Assembly (NCBI RefSeq): GCF_900102685.1
Contig: NZ_FMZA01000006.1
Location: 62,001-126,000, forward strand
Source of the DNA: Melghirimyces thermohalophilus
Lineage (GTDB): Bacteria; Bacillota; Bacilli; Thermoactinomycetales; DSM-45169
DNA: 64,000 nt
Reading direction: 5' to 3'
Both the position numbers and the translations under genes were made by a program. The notes beneath the pieces were generated by a model, which searched no databases, had not been told where the DNA came from, and saw only the letters and a program-made list of their open reading frames with translations. Shown here one piece after another: positions 60,790-64,000 of the stretch (positions are counted from its first letter, which is position 1; the number at the start of each line of letters is the position of its first letter).

Positions 60790-62406
60790 ATGGTTTTGGA
60801 ATCCGTTAAAGAGTTTATTTTGGGGCTCGATGTGTTGTTGATTGCGGCGATGGTTTTACCGGTTCTGTTTGTTGTTTATCTGTTTTTTTACGATCGTCGG
60901 CAATCGGAACATTCGGTGCTGCGAAATTATCCGATCTTAGGAAAAGTTCGGTATTTCCTGGAAAAAATTGGACCTGAATTACGGCAGTACCTTTTCGATA
61001 ACGACAGTGAAGGACGCCCTTTTTCCCGCAGGCAGTTTGAGAATATCGTCAAACGGGGCAAGTATCTTCATGACTTAATCGGATTTGGCTCTCAGCGGGA
61101 CTTTGAAGAGAGTGGTTTCTACATTAAGAATACTCTTTTTCCCAAGCAACTGGAAGAGCTCGATGTAGACGAGGAACCGAAGGTGAAGACGAAGGCGTAT
61201 ACCATCTACCATGATGGGCTCTTCTATCGAAAAGAGAAGCGGGGCGACGTGGAGGAATCTCCCTGGCTGCTGCGGGACGAGGATGCGGTGGTGATCGGTG
61301 AAGGGTTGGCGCATCCTTTTCGAGTCAAAGGGCTGATCGGCATGTCGGCGATGAGTTACGGTTCCCTGGGAGAGCGGGCGATTACCGCTTTGTCTCAGGG
61401 ACTCGGCCGGGCAAAAGGCGCCTGGATGAACACCGGTGAAGGGGGGCTTTCCCCTTATCATCTGAAGGGGGACGTGGATCTGATCGTTCAGATCGGTCCA
61501 GGTTTGTTCGGGGTTCGTGACGAAGACGGGAACTTTGATTGGCAGGAGCTGGGTCGTAAGGCAGAGATTCCGCAGGTACGCGCCTTCGAGTTGAAGTTGG
61601 GGCAAGGCGCCAAACTGCGAGGGGGCCATGTGGAAGGAAGTAAGGTAACCCCGGACATCGCGGAAATCCGGGGCGTCAGACCTTATCAGTCCGTCGACAG
61701 TCCGAACCGATTTCGGCAGTTTGACGATGTGCCGTCGATGATCAACTGGGTGGAGCGCATTCGCTCCTATACGGGGAAACCGGTCGGCATCAAGATCGTC
61801 GTAGGCGGATATGAATCGGTGGAGCCGCTGGCCCGTTATATGGCGGAATCGGGACAGGGTCCAGATTTTATCACAGTAGACGGGGGAGAAGGCGGTACCG
61901 GCGCCTCTTTTCAGGAGTTGGCCGATTCCGTCGGTTTACCGAATAAAACCGCGCTGATGTTGACCGATACCATCCTGCGAAAACACGGCGTTCGGGATCG
62001 GGTGAAACTGATCGCTTCCGGAAAGCTGGTCACTCCCGATCAGGCGGCGATCGCTCTCGGCATGGGAGCCGATCTGATCAATATCGCCCGAGGGTTTATG
62101 ATCAGTGTCGGCTGTATTCAGGCTCTCCGCTGTCACAGCAACGAATGTCCAGTAGGGGTGGCCACCACTGATCCCGATCTGCAGCGGGCGCTTGTGGTGG
62201 AGGAAAAGGAGTACCGTGTAACCAATTACGTCTTGTCTCTCCGCAGAGGGCTATTCCGGCTCGCAGGCGCCGCCGGGTTGAGCTCCCCGGTAAAGTTGGG
62301 TCATGAACATATCATTTACAAGGACCGGTCAGGCGCGATCGTTCCCTTGCATAGGATCATTCAAAACCTGGAACAGGAAACACTGTCGGAAAAGGCTGCG
62401 ATCTGA
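60790..62406 (+). CDS. FMN-binding glutamate synthase family protein
   Basis: A 538-residue protein corresponding to the FMN/[3Fe-4S] synthase domain of glutamate synthase without the glutaminase part (YerD-like). An N-terminal membrane helix (about 12-35) is followed by the barrel: GLIGMSAMSYGSLGERA, NTGEGGLSPYHLKG, KLGQGAKLRGGHVEGSKV, TVDGGEGGTGASFQEL and the cluster cysteines Cys-x5-Cys-x4-Cys in GCIQALRCHSNECPVGVA. The membrane helix suggests attachment to the inner face. The amide donor and product are not known for this family. The ATG at 60790 follows AAAGGGGG. Confidence 0.9.
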   Translation: MVLESVKEFILGLDVLLIAAMVLPVLFVVYLFFYDRRQSEHSVLRNYPILGKVRYFLEKIGPELRQYLFDNDSEGRPFSRRQFENIVKRGKYLHDLIGFGSQRDFEESGFYIKNTLFPKQLEELDVDEEPKVKTKAYTIYHDGLFYRKEKRGDVEESPWLLRDEDAVVIGEGLAHPFRVKGLIGMSAMSYGSLGERAITALSQGLGRAKGAWMNTGEGGLSPYHLKGDVDLIVQIGPGLFGVRDEDGNFDWQELGRKAEIPQVRAFELKLGQGAKLRGGHVEGSKVTPDIAEIRGVRPYQSVDSPNRFRQFDDVPSMINWVERIRSYTGKPVGIKIVVGGYESVEPLARYMAESGQGPDFITVDGGEGGTGASFQELADSVGLPNKTALMLTDTILRKHGVRDRVKLIASGKLVTPDQAAIALGMGADLINIARGFMISVGCIQALRCHSNECPVGVATTDPDLQRALVVEEKEYRVTNYVLSLRRGLFRLAGAAGLSSPVKLGHEHIIYKDRSGAIVPLHRIIQNLEQETLSEKAAI

Positions 62407-62430
62407 CTTTTTCCGTCCACAACCCTTTTA

Positions 62431-62458
62431 TAACCGGACACGCATGTGTCCGGTTTTT
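62431..62458. terminator. Shared terminator between the synthase and SOD genes
   Basis: ACCGGACAC-GCAT-GTGTCCGGT with TTTTTG on the plus strand; lies between convergent genes. Confidence 0.88.
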
Positions 62459-62460
62459 GT

Positions 62461-63018
62461 TTATGCCGGTTGAATCACGCCGCATCCCAGGCGTTTCCCC
62501 GCATCACCGGCCGGCTGCGTCCGGTAGTCATCGGGATATTGGTGGATGATCACCGCTTTACCGATGACGTCCTGGGGCCGGAAACGGTTGTTGAAAAAAC
62601 ACATCCGGGCATATCCGTCGTTGGAAAACAAGACGGGGAAGTCACCGGCATGGTTGCCGTGAGGCTGCTGATCAGGGTTCCAGTGCTCACCGGCATCTTG
62701 AAAGGGGTCCTGAGGATTTCCCACTTGGCAAGAGCCGTTTTCATGAATATGAAAACCGTGGGGACCGATGGGGTTTTTTCCTTCCTGTCCCGGTTGATAG
62801 CGAGGAAGACCAGTCACCTCGGCACATACCTCGGTCCCGCCCTGGACTTCCTGAAACCAGACGGTTCCTCTAAGTTGACGGGCTAAAGGTCCCCCGGTGA
62901 TGTGAGCGACAGCCGCCCGCCCCTGGCCGGGGTAGGCGGGAGTAGTCGGCTGCATCGGATAGGGCTCTTGTTGAATTTGCGCAGGAAAAGGCAGAGACCA
63001 AATATTTCCTATAAACAT
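62461..63018 (-). CDS. Cu/Zn superoxide dismutase family protein
   Basis: A 185-residue protein with a full SOD fold signature: copper ligands in PHGFHIHENGSC, HGNHAGDFPVLF (bridging and zinc ligands), HQYPDDYRTQP, and AGKRLGCGVIQP with the second disulfide cysteine. There is no clear signal peptide; the N-terminus is proline/glutamine-rich (FPAQIQQEPYPMQP), as in spore-coat-type or cytosolic variants. The Arg that guides superoxide may be in GKRLGCG. Start ATG at 63018 follows AGGGAGG. It likely protects against superoxide, possibly in the spore. Confidence 0.9.
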   Translation of the reverse strand: MFIGNIWSLPFPAQIQQEPYPMQPTTPAYPGQGRAAVAHITGGPLARQLRGTVWFQEVQGGTEVCAEVTGLPRYQPGQEGKNPIGPHGFHIHENGSCQVGNPQDPFQDAGEHWNPDQQPHGNHAGDFPVLFSNDGYARMCFFNNRFRPQDVIGKAVIIHQYPDDYRTQPAGDAGKRLGCGVIQPA

Positions 63019-63294
63019 AAGCGATTTCCTCCCTAGGTTGAATGCTGGAATCAGTATATGAGAAAGGCCCATAGGCGGTGATCAGGGGAGGACCGGGGAG
63101 ACTGTTTCCGTCTAGGGGGAAAGGCTGAAAAACGACGGATCCGCTTTTTACCATAGCTGCTCCGTCGTTTTACTAAATTAGGTCTGTTCTTGCGAAAAAG
63201 GACATAGGGTTAATAAACGGAATCTTTAAAAAATAGGCTTGGGTTGGAGAGAAGAGGGTAGTTTTTTCTAAACCAGGTGAGGGAAGGTGATGAT

Positions 63295-63516
63295 GTGGGT
63301 TTATTCCCTAAGGGAAAAGAGAGGAAATCCTCTTATGAAAAAATCTGTCATGAAGTGGATCAAATCCATCAGGAGTGGGAATACGCGAAAAGGCAGTTGG
63401 ACGATGTGACCGATCCCGATTTGGTGGACAGCGCCATCTATCACTTAAAAGCAGTGGAAAAACGATACATATTTTTAATCAAAGAATTGAAAGCGTACAA
63501 AAGCCAAGCGATGTAA
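63295..63516 (+). CDS. yaaL: YaaL family protein (DUF2508)
   Basis: A 73-residue helical protein, GLFPKGKERKSSYEKICHEVDQ at the start and LKAVEKRYIFLIKELKAYK at the end, matching YaaL. In Bacillus it precedes bofA; bofA is not seen here. The start is GTG at 63295 immediately after AAGGTGATGAT; the upstream GTG at 63277 has no site. Function unknown. Confidence 0.82.
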   Translation: MGLFPKGKERKSSYEKICHEVDQIHQEWEYAKRQLDDVTDPDLVDSAIYHLKAVEKRYIFLIKELKAYKSQAM

Positions 63517-63536
63517 ATCATCCACACCACAAAAAG

Positions 63537-63597
63537 GGCTGCCAACCAGCAAGACCGCATGTCAGACCGAGGAGAGGTAAAAGAAGGGTTGGCAGCC
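63537..63597 (+). terminator. Long hairpin after yaaL
   Basis: GGCTGCCAACC / GGTTGGCAGCC perfect 11-base stem with a 39-base loop. No T run directly after, so it may be a structural element rather than a simple terminator. The following AT-rich 63598-63746 shows no gene. Confidence 0.5.
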
Positions 63598-63746
63598 GTT
63601 GTATGAAGACGATTGATATATTCAATGATATATCTAATTTCATTATAATAATCTGCTACAAGAAATAAAGAGCTTGTTTTTTCCAGCATTTTTGCCGCTC
63701 CTTTCTTCCGCCGCAAACTTGCGATATATTATGGAAAAAGGAGTGG

Positions 63747-64000
63747 ATGTCCTTGCATCAGAATCCGGATCAAAAGACGATTCGCCGTCTGCTGAAAGAA
63801 GCGAAACATATTGCCGTGGTGGGCCTTTCAGACAAACCCGATCGAACCAGTCACATGATCGCCAAAGCGTTGCAACAGGCCGGGTATCGTATTTTCCCGG
63901 TCAATCCCATGCTGGATGGTCCGGTTCTCGGGGAGCGACCGTACGCTTCTGTTCAGGAGATTGAAGACGAGGTGGATATCGTCGATGTCTTCCGCAGAAG
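63747..64000 (+). CDS. CoA-binding domain protein, N-terminal part
   Basis: A YneT/YccU-like protein cut by the window end. It begins SLHQNPDQKTIRRLLKEAK, followed by HIAVVGLSDKPDRTSHMIAKAL and GYRIFPVNP, the Rossmann-type CoA-binding pattern. AAAAAGGAG is upstream; the in-frame TTG at 63753 is a better-spaced alternative start than the ATG at 63747. Role in cells not established for the family. Confidence 0.85.
   Translation, partial: MSLHQNPDQKTIRRLLKEAKHIAVVGLSDKPDRTSHMIAKALQQAGYRIFPVNPMLDGPVLGERPYASVQEIEDEVDIVDVFRR

Noticed and set aside
63277-63294. Upstream GTG start for yaaL
   Set aside because: It overlaps the ribosome site AAGGTGATGAT that serves the GTG at 63295, and the family starts there.

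Overview
The window comes from a spore-forming Firmicute with a core of roughly 50% GC. I infer a Thermoactinomycetaceae-like or related Bacillales member from the GerA-type germination operon, YunB, YaaL, YqgQ, YtoQ, a YfiT-type bacillithiol S-transferase homologue, strong AGGAGG-type ribosome binding sites and frequent TTG/GTG starts. No rRNA, tRNA, CRISPR array, intact transposase or phage module was seen.

Layout. 0-5.5 kb is core: ytoQ, yunB, the sulfate pair cysH-sat, an R2-like ligand-binding oxidase and a flavodoxin-family reductase. About 5.6-21.9 kb is an AT-richer accessory island. It carries a decayed ABC ATPase, a MMPL transporter with a YhgE-like secreted partner and a TetR regulator, a Bce-type two-component system plus ABC transporter, a NarL-type two-component system with a cysteine-rich GAF sensor, an FMN reductase and a frameshifted MFS pump. 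Several gene fragments lie among them. About 10 kb of this island sits between two diverged 0.5-kb direct repeats that both include the 3' end of the tetR gene. 22-33.4 kb is core again: BirA-type operator and bioY, a gerA-gerC-gerB germination operon, yqgQ, putP, a DUF84 phosphatase, a LytTR regulator facing a CoA-transferase, and a DDAH-like hydrolase. 33.6-36.7 kb is a complete copper efflux operon (csoR-copA-copZ) with its operator. 36.8-43.2 kb holds a methyltransferase, a VOC protein with an in-frame stop, leuCD, yfiT, a radical SAM protein, a DUF2935 pseudogene and a YflT-like stress protein.

43.3-52 kb is rich in envelope genes: a lipoprotein, a von Willebrand A lipoprotein, a secreted nuclease, a membrane-anchored pseudokinase-like protein in a three-gene cluster of unknown function, a short basic ORF missed by length cut-offs, an LCP ligase whose start appears frameshifted, and an LppM-like lipoprotein. 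52-64 kb holds a hydrolase, a phosphonate/phosphite-type importer (D-E-C order), a solitary mraY, aarF with a phasin-like partner, a YrzF-like kinase behind an attenuator-like leader, an FMN-binding glutamate synthase family protein, a Cu/Zn SOD, yaaL, and the start of a CoA-binding protein.

The strongest second-look items are the repeat-bounded island with clustered frameshifts, the cysteine-rich GAF kinase, the pseudokinase cluster, the attenuator-like leader at 59.7 kb, the solitary mraY, and several single-base lesions (MFS, MMPL start, LCP start, VOC stop). I did not find a system that I can defend as wholly new. All statements are from reading the sequence; no database search was run.
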